Origin: Nocardia goodfellowii
GTDB lineage: Bacteria; Actinomycetota; Actinomycetes; Mycobacteriales; Mycobacteriaceae
Assembly (NCBI RefSeq): GCF_017875645.1
Contig: NZ_JAGGMR010000001.1
Location: 2,666,001-2,730,000 of the forward strand
Direction of reading: 5' to 3'
Length of the DNA: 64,000 nt
A program made the position numbers and the translations under genes. The first letter of the stretch is position 1, and every line of letters starts with the position of its first letter. Positions 53,760-61,833 of the stretch are shown piece by piece. Under the pieces are notes generated by a model. The model did no database searches. It had not been told where the DNA came from and saw only the letters and a list, made by a program, of their open reading frames with translations.

Positions 53760-56700
53760 GTCGGGTGACTCCGCGGCAGTTGGCCGAGGCGTTGGGGCTT
53801 CCGCCGCCGACCGATGAGCAGGCGGCGGTGATCGCCGCGCCGGCGGGGCCCACGCTGGTGGTGGCCGGTGCGGGGGCGGGGAAGACCGAGACCATGGCCG
53901 CGCGTGTGGTGTGGATGGTGGCCAATCGGCTGGTGTTGCCGGATCAGGTGCTCGGCCTGACGTTCACGCGAAAAGCGGCGCAGCAGTTGACTTCTCGTAT
54001 CCGGACGCGGCTGGCTCGGCTGGCGGGGGCGCCGCTGCTGCGGGAGCTGGATTCCACCGGGGATCTGCGTGCCCAGTTGGCCGGTGCGGAACCGGAGATC
54101 AGCACCTATCACTCGTACGCGGGCAGGCTGCTGACCGAGCATGGTCTGTTGCTGCCGGTCGAGCCTTCGGCCACGCTGCTCACTCAGACCCAGTTGTGGC
54201 AGCTCGCGCACCAGGTCGTCCGCAACTGGGACGGTGACCTCGAGACCGATCGAACCCCGGTGTCGGTCACCGAAGCGGTACTCGCGCTGTCCGGTCAACT
54301 CGCCGAGCATCTGGTGGAAGCCGAGCAGTTGGCCGAGGCGCACACCGAGTTGGAGAAGCTGGTCCACACCTTGCCGCCCGGTCCGCGTCAGCGCGGCGGA
54401 CCCAGCCAAACTCTGCGCGGCATCCTCGAAGTACAGAAGGAGCGCGTCGCGTTGCTGCCCCTGGTGCAGCAGCTCGCGGAAGCGCTACGTCGCCGTGGCG
54501 CACTGGATTTCGGTGCGCAGATGTCGCTCGCCGCCCGCCTCGCCGCCGAGCACCCCGAGGTCGCGGCCGCCGAACGCGCCCGTTTCCGCCTCGTACTCCT
54601 CGACGAATACCAGGACACCGGCCACGCCCAACGCGTCCTGCTCGCCGCACTCTTCGGCGGTACCGGACCACGAACCGAGGACCGATCGCGTGCACAGCGG
54701 GGAGCCCGCCGCGCTGACGATGTCGCCGGCCCTGCGGGCGACGTGGCTCGCCGCGCTGACGGTGTGGGTCGTTCCCCTGATGGTGCCGCTCGTCCCGCCA
54801 GCGGTGTCGTACAGCCTGCCGATGATGTCGCTCGGCAGCGAGTGTCGAGCCGGTCGGAAATCGACGCGGTGGCCGAGTCCGGCGAAGCGGGGCAACATCG
54901 CCGTGCCGGTTCGGATCAGCGCGCGGGCCAAGCCGCGGACGTGCCGGATCAAACTGTAAGCGGCGCACAGCGTTTGGCGGTTACCGCGGTGGGTGACCCG
55001 ATGCAGTCCATCTACGGTTGGCGCGGCGCGTCCGCTGCGAACCTGCCACGGTTCGCGACCGACTTTCCGCTGGCTCCCGGCGTTCCCGCTCCCACGCTGC
55101 CGTTGCTGACGAGCTGGCGGAATCCGCCGGAAGCGCTCGCGGTGGCCAACCTGGTCGCGGATCCGTTGCGCCGCAGTGCCATCGACAAGGGTGGGGTGAC
55201 TGTCGACGCGTTGCGCGCCAAACCCGATGCGGGGCAGGGCGTCGTGGAACTGGCGCTCACCGAAACCGTGGCCGAGGAGCGGCAGTGGGTGGCCGAAAAG
55301 ATCGCGGCCGAATGGGCGGCGCGCCGGGACGCGGAGGAACCGCCGCCTACCTCCGCGGTGCTGGTGCGCCGTAATGCCGACGCCTCTCCGCTCGCCGAAG
55401 CGCTGCGCGCACAGGGCCTTCCGGTCGAAATCGTCGGGCTCGGCGGCCTGCTGGCCACCCCCGAGGTCGCCGATATCGTCGCGACCCTGCGCTTGATCGC
55501 CGAACCGGCCGCCGGTAGTGCCGCCATGCGTATCCTCACCGGCGCTCGCTGGCGCATCGGTGTCGCCGATATCGCCGCACTGGCCCGGCGGGCCCGCGAC
55601 CTGTCGATCAGCAGGCTGTCCGGCGGCGACTCGGGCGAGATCACCGATAGCGCGACCCTCGCGGATGCCCTGCGCGAAGTGGCTCCCGAACCCGCCGAGC
55701 AGGCCGGTCTGGCCGACGCGATCGCCGATCCCGGTGACGCGGAGAACTATTCGGCGTCCGGGTTCGCTCGCATCGAAGCATTGGGCCGGGAACTTTCCGC
55801 GCTGCGTGAGCGCAGCGGACAGCCGCTCGCGGAGTTGGTCGCCGATGTCGAACGCACCATCGGGGTCGGCGTGGAAACCCAGGCCCGCCGCGCCATGGCC
55901 GGAACCGGTGCGGGCCGTGAGCATTTGGACGCCTTCGCCGAAGTGGTCGCGGGCTACTCCGCCGACTCCGGCGCCTCGCTGAGCGGTCTGCTCGCCTTCT
56001 TCGCCGCCGCCGAATCCGTCGAAAATGGTTTGGAGCCAGGCGAAGTCGAGGTAGCGAAGGATCGCGTTCAAATCTTGACGGTGCATGCCGCCAAGGGCTT
56101 GGAATGGGAAATCGTCGCCGTACCGCACGTGGTCCGCGGCGTCTTCCCTTCCGGTGCCGCCTCCGGCACCTGGCTCGGCGCGCTGGCCGAACTCCCGACC
56201 AGCTTGCGCGGCGACCGCATGCAAGAGGACGCCGCCGAGGGCGTCCCGGTGCTCGACCTCGCCGATCTCTACGACCGCGCCGACCTCGAACGTGCCATCA
56301 AGGCACATAAGGACGCCCTGGACCGCCGCCGCCTCGACGAGGATCGCCGGCTGTTCTATGTCGCGCTCACCAGAACCGAACGCGTGCTGCTGGTTTCGGC
56401 GCATCACTGGGCCGAAACCGGTTCGTCCCCGAAGGGCCCCTCGGATTTCCTGCTGGAGTTGAAGCACGCCGCCGACACTGCGGGCGGCATCGACATCCCC
56501 CGCTGGGACGACCCGCCCGAACCCGACGCCGTCAACCCTTTCACCGACAACCCCGCGACCGCGGAATGGCCGCGCGATCCCCTCGGCAACCGCCGCGACC
56601 CGATCGAGCAGGGCGCGGCCATGGTCCGCGCCGCCCTGGCCGAACTACGAGCACAAGCCGCCCGACCCACGGCACCAGTAGCCGAGCGAGACCACGCCCC

Positions 56701-57898
56701 CGTCTCCACCCCTGATGAACTTGTAACGTCGCCGCTCAGCGACCCCGAACGGCCGTCCGGTGGTGACCCTGAAGCCCCGCTCGATCAGCGCGACCGCCCC
56801 CCGTCCGCTTTCGCGCATTCCGATGCTGGTCCAACCAAGCGTCCCAGCGTGGCAACCCCGTGGGAGCGCGCCCAGCTGACCACCGTTTCGGTTCCGCTGC
56901 CACCGGATTTCGTCCGGCTCGATACCGGTCTGTCCGCGGACTCGGATCACCTCACCCCGACGGACGACCTCCCGCCGCCGGAAGACACCGATGATGCAGC
57001 GTGGGAAGAGATTCCACCGCCTCCGGACGAAACATCTCTACCACCAGACGATTTCGTCCACCCGCTGGTGGAATTCTCCGCGCCCGATGACATCCCGCCG
57101 ATCCTGGACGAGTTCGCCCCGCTTCCGGACGATTTCATTCCGCCGCCGGACGAATACGTCCCGCCGGTCGACCCCGATGACCCGGACGGGTGGGCTGCCG
57201 ACGTGGATGCTCTGCTCGCCGAGTTCGAGGCCGATCAAGCCGCGGCGGAGGAAGTCGAACTGCCGGGGCAGATTCCGGCGACCGCGCTGGTGGAGATGCG
57301 CGCGGATCCGGCGAAACTCGCTCGCCGCCTGCGCCGTCCGCTGCCGTTCCCGCCGAATCCGCTGGCGCGCCGCGGCACCGCCTTCCATGCCTGGGTGCAG
57401 CGCTGGTTCAGCGACAGCCGATTGGTCGGCTTGGATCAACTTCCCGGCGTCGGCGACCTCGACAGCGCTGACGCGGGCGTCGACGCCGAACTCACTCGCA
57501 TGCAGGACGCGTTCCTCAACTCACCGTGGGCCAATCGCAGCCCGGTCGAGGTGGAGATCCCGTTCGAAACCTCCATCGCGGGCACCGTCATCCGCGGCCG
57601 GATGGACGCGGTCTTCGCCGAACCCGACGGCGGCTGGGTTGTCGTCGACTGGAAGACCGGCGCCGTTCCCGGACCCGGCGACGAGCCCGCCGTCGCCATG
57701 CAGCTGGCCATCTACCGCCTGGCCTGGGCTCGCCTGATGGTCGCCCGCACCGGCGCCACCGAAGCCGCCATGCTCGAAAAGATCAGTGCCGCTTTCCATT
57801 ACGTCCGAACCGGGCGCACCATCGCCCCCCGTCACCTACCGGGCCCGGCCGAACTGGCCGACCTCATCCGCCGCTCGGCCCCGCCCGCCGCCCGCTAA
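53756..57898 (+). CDS. adnB: AdnB subunit of the double-strand-break helicase-nuclease
   Basis: 1380 residues from the ATG of MSRVTPRQLAEAL; mycobacterial AdnB (Rv3201c) is about 1100. The motor has Walker A AGAGAGKTE (about 38), Ia LTFTRKAAQQL, motif II LVLLDEYQDTGHAQ (about 280), III GDPMQSIYGWRGA (about 414), [13 protein letters not shown] and VI YVALTRTERVLL. The C-terminal RecB nuclease has GRMDAVF and WVVVDWKTGAV (about 1290-1300). Two insertions stand out: about 100 residues of RADDVA/PADGV-type repeats between motifs II and III (54660-54970), and an acidic Pro-rich linker with PPDE/PPDDF repeats (about 56940-57200). It is the lead ATP-driven motor of AdnAB. Confidence 0.93.
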   Translation: MSRVTPRQLAEALGLPPPTDEQAAVIAAPAGPTLVVAGAGAGKTETMAARVVWMVANRLVLPDQVLGLTFTRKAAQQLTSRIRTRLARLAGAPLLRELDSTGDLRAQLAGAEPEISTYHSYAGRLLTEHGLLLPVEPSATLLTQTQLWQLAHQVVRNWDGDLETDRTPVSVTEAVLALSGQLAEHLVEAEQLAEAHTELEKLVHTLPPGPRQRGGPSQTLRGILEVQKERVALLPLVQQLAEALRRRGALDFGAQMSLAARLAAEHPEVAAAERARFRLVLLDEYQDTGHAQRVLLAALFGGTGPRTEDRSRAQRGARRADDVAGPAGDVARRADGVGRSPDGAARPASGVVQPADDVARQRVSSRSEIDAVAESGEAGQHRRAGSDQRAGQAADVPDQTVSGAQRLAVTAVGDPMQSIYGWRGASAANLPRFATDFPLAPGVPAPTLPLLTSWRNPPEALAVANLVADPLRRSAIDKGGVTVDALRAKPDAGQGVVELALTETVAEERQWVAEKIAAEWAARRDAEEPPPTSAVLVRRNADASPLAEALRAQGLPVEIVGLGGLLATPEVADIVATLRLIAEPAAGSAAMRILTGARWRIGVADIAALARRARDLSISRLSGGDSGEITDSATLADALREVAPEPAEQAGLADAIADPGDAENYSASGFARIEALGRELSALRERSGQPLAELVADVERTIGVGVETQARRAMAGTGAGREHLDAFAEVVAGYSADSGASLSGLLAFFAAAESVENGLEPGEVEVAKDRVQILTVHAAKGLEWEIVAVPHVVRGVFPSGAASGTWLGALAELPTSLRGDRMQEDAAEGVPVLDLADLYDRADLERAIKAHKDALDRRRLDEDRRLFYVALTRTERVLLVSAHHWAETGSSPKGPSDFLLELKHAADTAGGIDIPRWDDPPEPDAVNPFTDNPATAEWPRDPLGNRRDPIEQGAAMVRAALAELRAQAARPTAPVAERDHAPVSTPDELVTSPLSDPERPSGGDPEAPLDQRDRPPSAFAHSDAGPTKRPSVATPWERAQLTTVSVPLPPDFVRLDTGLSADSDHLTPTDDLPPPEDTDDAAWEEIPPPPDETSLPPDDFVHPLVEFSAPDDIPPILDEFAPLPDDFIPPPDEYVPPVDPDDPDGWAADVDALLAEFEADQAAAEEVELPGQIPATALVEMRADPAKLARRLRRPLPFPPNPLARRGTAFHAWVQRWFSDSRLVGLDQLPGVGDLDSADAGVDAELTRMQDAFLNSPWANRSPVEVEIPFETSIAGTVIRGRMDAVFAEPDGGWVVVDWKTGAVPGPGDEPAVAMQLAIYRLAWARLMVARTGATEAAMLEKISAAFHYVRTGRTIAPRHLPGPAELADLIRRSAPPAAR

Positions 57899-57904
57899 CT
57901 CGCG

Positions 57905-58300
57905 TCACCGTGCCCGGCGGCTGACCTTCAGCGACTGGGTGATCAACGGGATCTGCAACGGCAGTCGCAGGACCGAGCCGATCTTCATGACCTGCGGCGC
58001 CTTCTCGCTGTTCAGCATGTCCACCGCGAACTGCACATTGGCCGGGAACACCGCGATGAACAGCAACGCCGCCAGGCGACCACCGAAGCGACGGGTGCTG
58101 GGGACCGCGAGGGCGGCGGCCACGCCCAATTCGGCCACTCCGGAGACATAGGTGTAGGTCCGGGCCTGGCCGGGCAGTTGCCGCGGCACGATCGAATCGA
58201 ACGGTTTCGGCGCGACGAAATGCAGGACCCCGCTTCCGAACAACAAGGTAGCGAGGGCAAGCGCGGGCCGTCGCCCGTGGTCGATTTCGATCTGAGCCAT
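57905..58300 (-). CDS. DoxX-like membrane protein
   Basis: 131 residues, four hydrophobic segments (ALALATLLFGSGVLHFV, VSGVAELGVAAALAV, LAALLFIAVFPANVQFAVD, and a weaker last one). DoxX-family features are GSGVLHFVAPKPFDSIVP and FPANVQFAVDML. Such proteins are small membrane redox-associated or quinone-related components. The gene converges on adnB with a 6-nt gap. Confidence 0.85.
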   Translation of the reverse strand: MAQIEIDHGRRPALALATLLFGSGVLHFVAPKPFDSIVPRQLPGQARTYTYVSGVAELGVAAALAVPSTRRFGGRLAALLFIAVFPANVQFAVDMLNSEKAPQVMKIGSVLRLPLQIPLITQSLKVSRRAR

Positions 58301-58500
58301 GACTCACCCTGACATCCGCGCGTGCCTTCCGTCGAGTCGGCGTACCGCATAACCTCGAATCCATGCCACTACTCCCGGCATCCGAGCTTGCCGGCCGGAT
58401 CGCGCCTCGGCCGGGCATCGCACCGATCTCGCGGTAGGCTCCCGTGTCGTGCCGGAGCGAGATGTCATGCCGGAGTTCGTCGGAAGCAGCGACAGGGGTG

Positions 58501-59574
58501 GTGAGACCGGTGTTGAGTGAGTTCGAGGAGAACGCGATCAAGCGCGGCGTCTCCGCTCGTCCGCATTTCGCGCTGGTCGGTCTGCTGCGGATCCCCGAAG
58601 TGCAGACGAGTCCGTGGACGCAGCTGATCCGCCGGGTGCTGTTCGCGATCGGTCTACTGTTCACCGCGGCGACGGTGGTCTACGTCGGGCGGCATGGGTA
58701 TCGAGATGTCTCCGAGGACGAGCTGTCGTTCCTCGACGCCTTCTATTACGCGACGGTGTCCCTGTCCACCACCGGCTACGGCGATATCTCGCCGGTGTCG
58801 CCGGCGGCGCGACTGGCCAACATCATCATCATCACGCCGCTGCGAGTGCTGTTCCTCATCGTGCTCGTCGGTACCACCCTCGGCGTGCTCACCGAACGTT
58901 CCCGGCAGGCATTCAAGATTCAGCGTTGGAGGCGCAGCGTGCGTAATCACACCGTGGTTGTCGGATACGGCACGAAGGGGCGTACCGCGATCGACGCCAT
59001 GCTCGGCGACGGCGTACAGCCGGCCGACATCGTCGTGGTCGACACCGATCTCGAGGTGCTGGACGCCGCCGCGAACGCGGGCCTGGTAACCGTGCACGGT
59101 TCGGCCACCCGATCGGACGTGCTGCGGCTGGCGGGTGTGCAGAATGCCGCCTCGGTGGTCGTCGCCGCCAACCGCGACGACACCGCCGTGCTGATCACAC
59201 TGACCGCCCGTGAACTCAACAAGGCCGCGAAGATCGTGGTGGCGGTGCGCGAAGCCGAGAACACCCATCTGCTGCGGCAATCCGGCGCGGACTCGGTCGT
59301 GGTGTCCTCGGAGACCGCGGGCCGGCTGCTCGGCGTCGCCACCACCACACCGAATGTCGTGGAGATCATGGAGGATCTGCTTACCCCGGAGCAGGGTTTC
59401 GCGGTCGCCGAACGCGAGGTGGAACCGTCCGAAATCGGCGGATCCCCAAGGCATCTCAGCGATATCGTGCTGGGCGTGGTGCGCGATGGGACGCTGGTTC
59501 GGGTGGGGGAGCCGGCCGTCGACGCCATCGAGGCGGGCGACAAGCTGCTCTATATTCGTCGCACCCATAAGTAA
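58501..59574 (+). CDS. Potassium channel with TrkA-N (RCK) domain
   Basis: 357 residues from the GTG of VRPVLSEFEENAIK; GTG codons at 58444 and 58498 are alternatives. The pore module has two TMs (about 42-62 and 100-125) around the K+ selectivity filter TTGYGD (STTGYGDISP). The RCK domain begins VVVGYGTKGRTAID (nucleotide-binding Gly loop) and ends in a TrkA-C-like part. It gates K+ flow in response to a nucleotide or Ca2+. It corresponds to Rv3200c (355 residues), upstream of nudC as in mycobacteria. Confidence 0.92.
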   Translation: MRPVLSEFEENAIKRGVSARPHFALVGLLRIPEVQTSPWTQLIRRVLFAIGLLFTAATVVYVGRHGYRDVSEDELSFLDAFYYATVSLSTTGYGDISPVSPAARLANIIIITPLRVLFLIVLVGTTLGVLTERSRQAFKIQRWRRSVRNHTVVVGYGTKGRTAIDAMLGDGVQPADIVVVDTDLEVLDAAANAGLVTVHGSATRSDVLRLAGVQNAASVVVAANRDDTAVLITLTARELNKAAKIVVAVREAENTHLLRQSGADSVVVSSETAGRLLGVATTTPNVVEIMEDLLTPEQGFAVAEREVEPSEIGGSPRHLSDIVLGVVRDGTLVRVGEPAVDAIEAGDKLLYIRRTHK

Positions 59575-59625
59575 GGGGAGCGGCCGCCCCGCAGGCGGGC
59601 AGGCGCGCGCCGCTAGTCTTGACGC

Positions 59626-60528
59626 GTGTCGTTCCAGCTGAATGGTGTCCCCCTGCTCTCGCGCTCTGTCGTCGATCGGGCCGAGGAGATCCGCGCCGAC
59701 GAACAAGCACTGAAGGAAGGCTGGGCACAAGCCCGGTTACTGCGGGTGAACAAGCGCGGCCAGGTCCGATTCGAGGGCAACGCACTGGTCCTGGACGCGG
59801 CCACCGACCTTTCGGCCGAACCGGACCCGGCCGCGGTGTTCCTCGGTCTCGGCGAGGGTAAGCATGTCTGGGCGGTCCGGGACAACGAGATCACCGGCAC
59901 CCTGATGGACCTGAGGGTCGCCGCGAACGAGGTCGACGACTACACCGCTGGCCTGCTGTCCACCGCGATCGCCCTGCTGAACTGGCACGACAAAGCTGGA
60001 TACAACGCCGCCGACGGCAGCGTCACGGTCGCGGCGAAAGCCGGCTGGTCCCGAGTCACCGAGAGTGGCCACGAGGAATTCCCGCGCATCGACCCGGCGG
60101 TGATCTGCCTGATCCACGACGGCGGTGACCGGGTGCTGCTGGCCCGGCAGCACACCTGGCCCAAGACACTGTTCTCGCTGCTGGCCGGTTTCGTGGAAGC
60201 GGGCGAATCCCTCGAGCGCTGCGTCGAGCGCGAGGTGAAGGAGGAGGTCGGGGTCGACCTCCGCGACATCCACTACCTGGGCAGCCAGCCGTGGCCGTTC
60301 CCGCGGTCGCTGATGCTCGGGTTCGCCGCCGTCGCCGATCCGGAGCAGCCGTTGGCGTTCTCGGACGGCGAGATCGCCGAGGCCCACTGGTTCACCCGCG
60401 CCGAGGTGCGCGAAGCGCTGGCGCTGGGCGACTGGTCCGCGCAGAAAGAGGGCAACCGCCTGCTGCTGCCCGGGTCGATCTCCATCGCCCGCACCATCGT
60501 CGAATCCTGGGCCGAGCTCGACTCCTAG
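59626..60528 (+). CDS. nudC: NAD+/NADH pyrophosphatase (NudC)
   Basis: 300 residues from GTG. The Nudix box is GFVEAGESLERCVEREVKEEVGV in two parts, and SQPWPFPRSLMLGF is the NADH-pyrophosphatase signature. The enzyme splits NAD(H), and in some bacteria removes NAD caps from RNA. The zinc-ribbon region before the Nudix domain (LNWHDKAGYNAADGSVTVAAKAGWSR) has none of the four Cys of E. coli NudC, so it should not bind zinc. Its last 4 nt overlap the convergent mycoredoxin gene. Confidence 0.92.
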   Translation: MSFQLNGVPLLSRSVVDRAEEIRADEQALKEGWAQARLLRVNKRGQVRFEGNALVLDAATDLSAEPDPAAVFLGLGEGKHVWAVRDNEITGTLMDLRVAANEVDDYTAGLLSTAIALLNWHDKAGYNAADGSVTVAAKAGWSRVTESGHEEFPRIDPAVICLIHDGGDRVLLARQHTWPKTLFSLLAGFVEAGESLERCVEREVKEEVGVDLRDIHYLGSQPWPFPRSLMLGFAAVADPEQPLAFSDGEIAEAHWFTRAEVREALALGDWSAQKEGNRLLLPGSISIARTIVESWAELDS

Positions 60529-60809
60529 GCCAGCGTCGCGAGATGCTGCTTGACGGCGGCCAGCGACGGGTTGGTCGCCGTGGAACCGTCGGCGAACTTC
60601 ACCGTCGGCACCACGTGGTTCCCGTTGTTGACGCTGCCGACGAATTCCGCCGAGGCAGGGTCCTGCTCGATATCGATCTCGACGTAGCTGATGCCGGACT
60701 CGTCCAGCTGCTTCTTGAGCCGCCGGCAGTAACCGCACCAGGTGGTCGAGTACATCGTCAGATCAACGTTCGCGTCAGTCACGGTTGCTTCAACGCTCAC
60801 GGCACGCAT
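60525..60809 (-). CDS. mrx1: Mycoredoxin (glutaredoxin-like)
   Basis: 94 residues from ATG. It has a glutaredoxin fold with active site TWCGYC (near residues 25-28), the cis-Pro strand VVPTVKFADGS and TNPS. Mycoredoxin-1 (Rv3198A, about 84 residues) reduces mycothiol mixed disulphides. A GTG nine codons later is closer to that size, so the true start may be there. It lies between nudC and uvrD2 as in mycobacteria. Confidence 0.92.
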   Translation of the reverse strand: MRAVSVEATVTDANVDLTMYSTTWCGYCRRLKKQLDESGISYVEIDIEQDPASAEFVGSVNNGNHVVPTVKFADGSTATNPSLAAVKQHLATLA

Positions 60810-60845
60810 CCTGTTCCTGGGTGCATGCCGCTCGACTGCTGAGCG

Positions 60846-61295
60846 TCACGCCGTGTGCGTCTGCCGGGCGGCCCGGTACTCCCACAGCAGCGGCCACAGG
60901 ATCACCCCGGCCAATCCGCAGACCAGTCCCAGCGCGCCGATATGCGGGGCGAAGACACCGAGCGCGACGGCGATCAGCGCACACGGCACAGGCCAGATCA
61001 GACTCCGTGTCCAGCCAGCGTGCGTAAACAGACCGAGCAAGGCGTTGATGGCGAAATACGCGGCCACGCCACCGCACAGTGACCAGCCGATGCCCGCGGT
61101 CAGATGCCCGGAGGCATGGTCGATGGCCAGGCCGAGCCCGCCCGCGATGGTGGCTATCGCGCCGGTGAGGAAGCAGTGCAGCACCATCACATGCCTGCGG
61201 GACAGGCCGGTCTCGGCACCGCCGAGCAACCTGGCCACACCGCCGTACAGCATGATCACCGCCCACACCATCCAAAACGCAAGGTAGAGCAGCAC
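60846..61295 (-). CDS. Hypothetical membrane protein, four TM segments
   Basis: 149 residues from GTG, mostly hydrophobic: segments at about 3-22, 37-60, 66-90 and 100-140. Apart from Arg/His at loop ends (LSRRHVMVLH) few polar residues occur. I do not recognise a family. It is 36 nt upstream of mrx1 on the same strand and may share its transcript. A 22-bp palindrome lies 60 nt upstream. The ribosome site is weak, so the start is uncertain. Confidence 0.55.
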   Translation of the reverse strand: MLLYLAFWMVWAVIMLYGGVARLLGGAETGLSRRHVMVLHCFLTGAIATIAGGLGLAIDHASGHLTAGIGWSLCGGVAAYFAINALLGLFTHAGWTRSLIWPVPCALIAVALGVFAPHIGALGLVCGLAGVILWPLLWEYRAARQTHTA

Positions 61296-61354
61296 ATACA
61301 GCCCGAGGTCGCCCAGGAGGCGTGCCGCTCCCGCGTCTCAGCCGGTCCCTGCGG

Positions 61355-61376
61355 TGTCTCGGTGGTCACCGAGACA
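61355..61376. promoter_or_regulatory. 22-bp palindrome upstream of the membrane-protein gene
   Basis: TGTCTCGGTG-GT-CACCGAGACA, perfect 10-bp arms with a 2-nt centre, 60 nt upstream of the GTG at 61295. It is typical in size for a dimeric repressor site. The surrounding 61296-61557 has no gene. Confidence 0.55.
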
Positions 61377-61557
61377 GTAATAGTCCTGGGCGGTCGGTCA
61401 GTCCGGCCCGCCACGCCGTCCACCTGGACGCCGATCCGTCCTGCGGGAAAAGGTCGACTCCACCTGCGCCGATAGGTAGAGTGGAGCACGTCACGCGAGT
61501 GATGCCGAGGGCGGTGAGACGCCGTTTGCTGGAACGACGCCCCACCTGGTTGGGGAT

Positions 61558-61686
61558 TTACCTAGTCAGCCCTCGGCGGACCAAGTGGTAAATGAGCGCC
61601 CCGGCGATTACGGCTACTCCTGTCAGACAGAAGCAAACGCCGTAATCGACCGGGGTATCACTCTTCACCCGGCGATGTTTCGCCAT
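61558..61686 (-). CDS. Small single-TM protein, 42 residues
   Basis: The ATG at 61686 has a strong GGAGG-containing ribosome site (minus strand, about 9 nt upstream). The protein has a basic N-terminus (MAKHRRVKSDTP), one TM (about 17-37, GVCFCLTGVAVIAGALIYHL) with two Cys, and a basic end (VRRGLTR). It is divergent from uvrD2 across about 147 nt. Such small proteins are easily missed. No family is recognised. Confidence 0.6.
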   Translation of the reverse strand: MAKHRRVKSDTPVDYGVCFCLTGVAVIAGALIYHLVRRGLTR

Positions 61687-61833
61687 TCCCCACCACCTCC
61701 CTCCTGGGCGCGGCGTGGACCACGTTGGAATGCAACCGCTTTCGCACATCACAGCAACTTTCTGGCGTGTCGCTCCTCCGGTGTGCCGCCGACAGGTCTG
61801 TGGTGACGCGTCCGCTTGTCGGACCCGGCTGTC

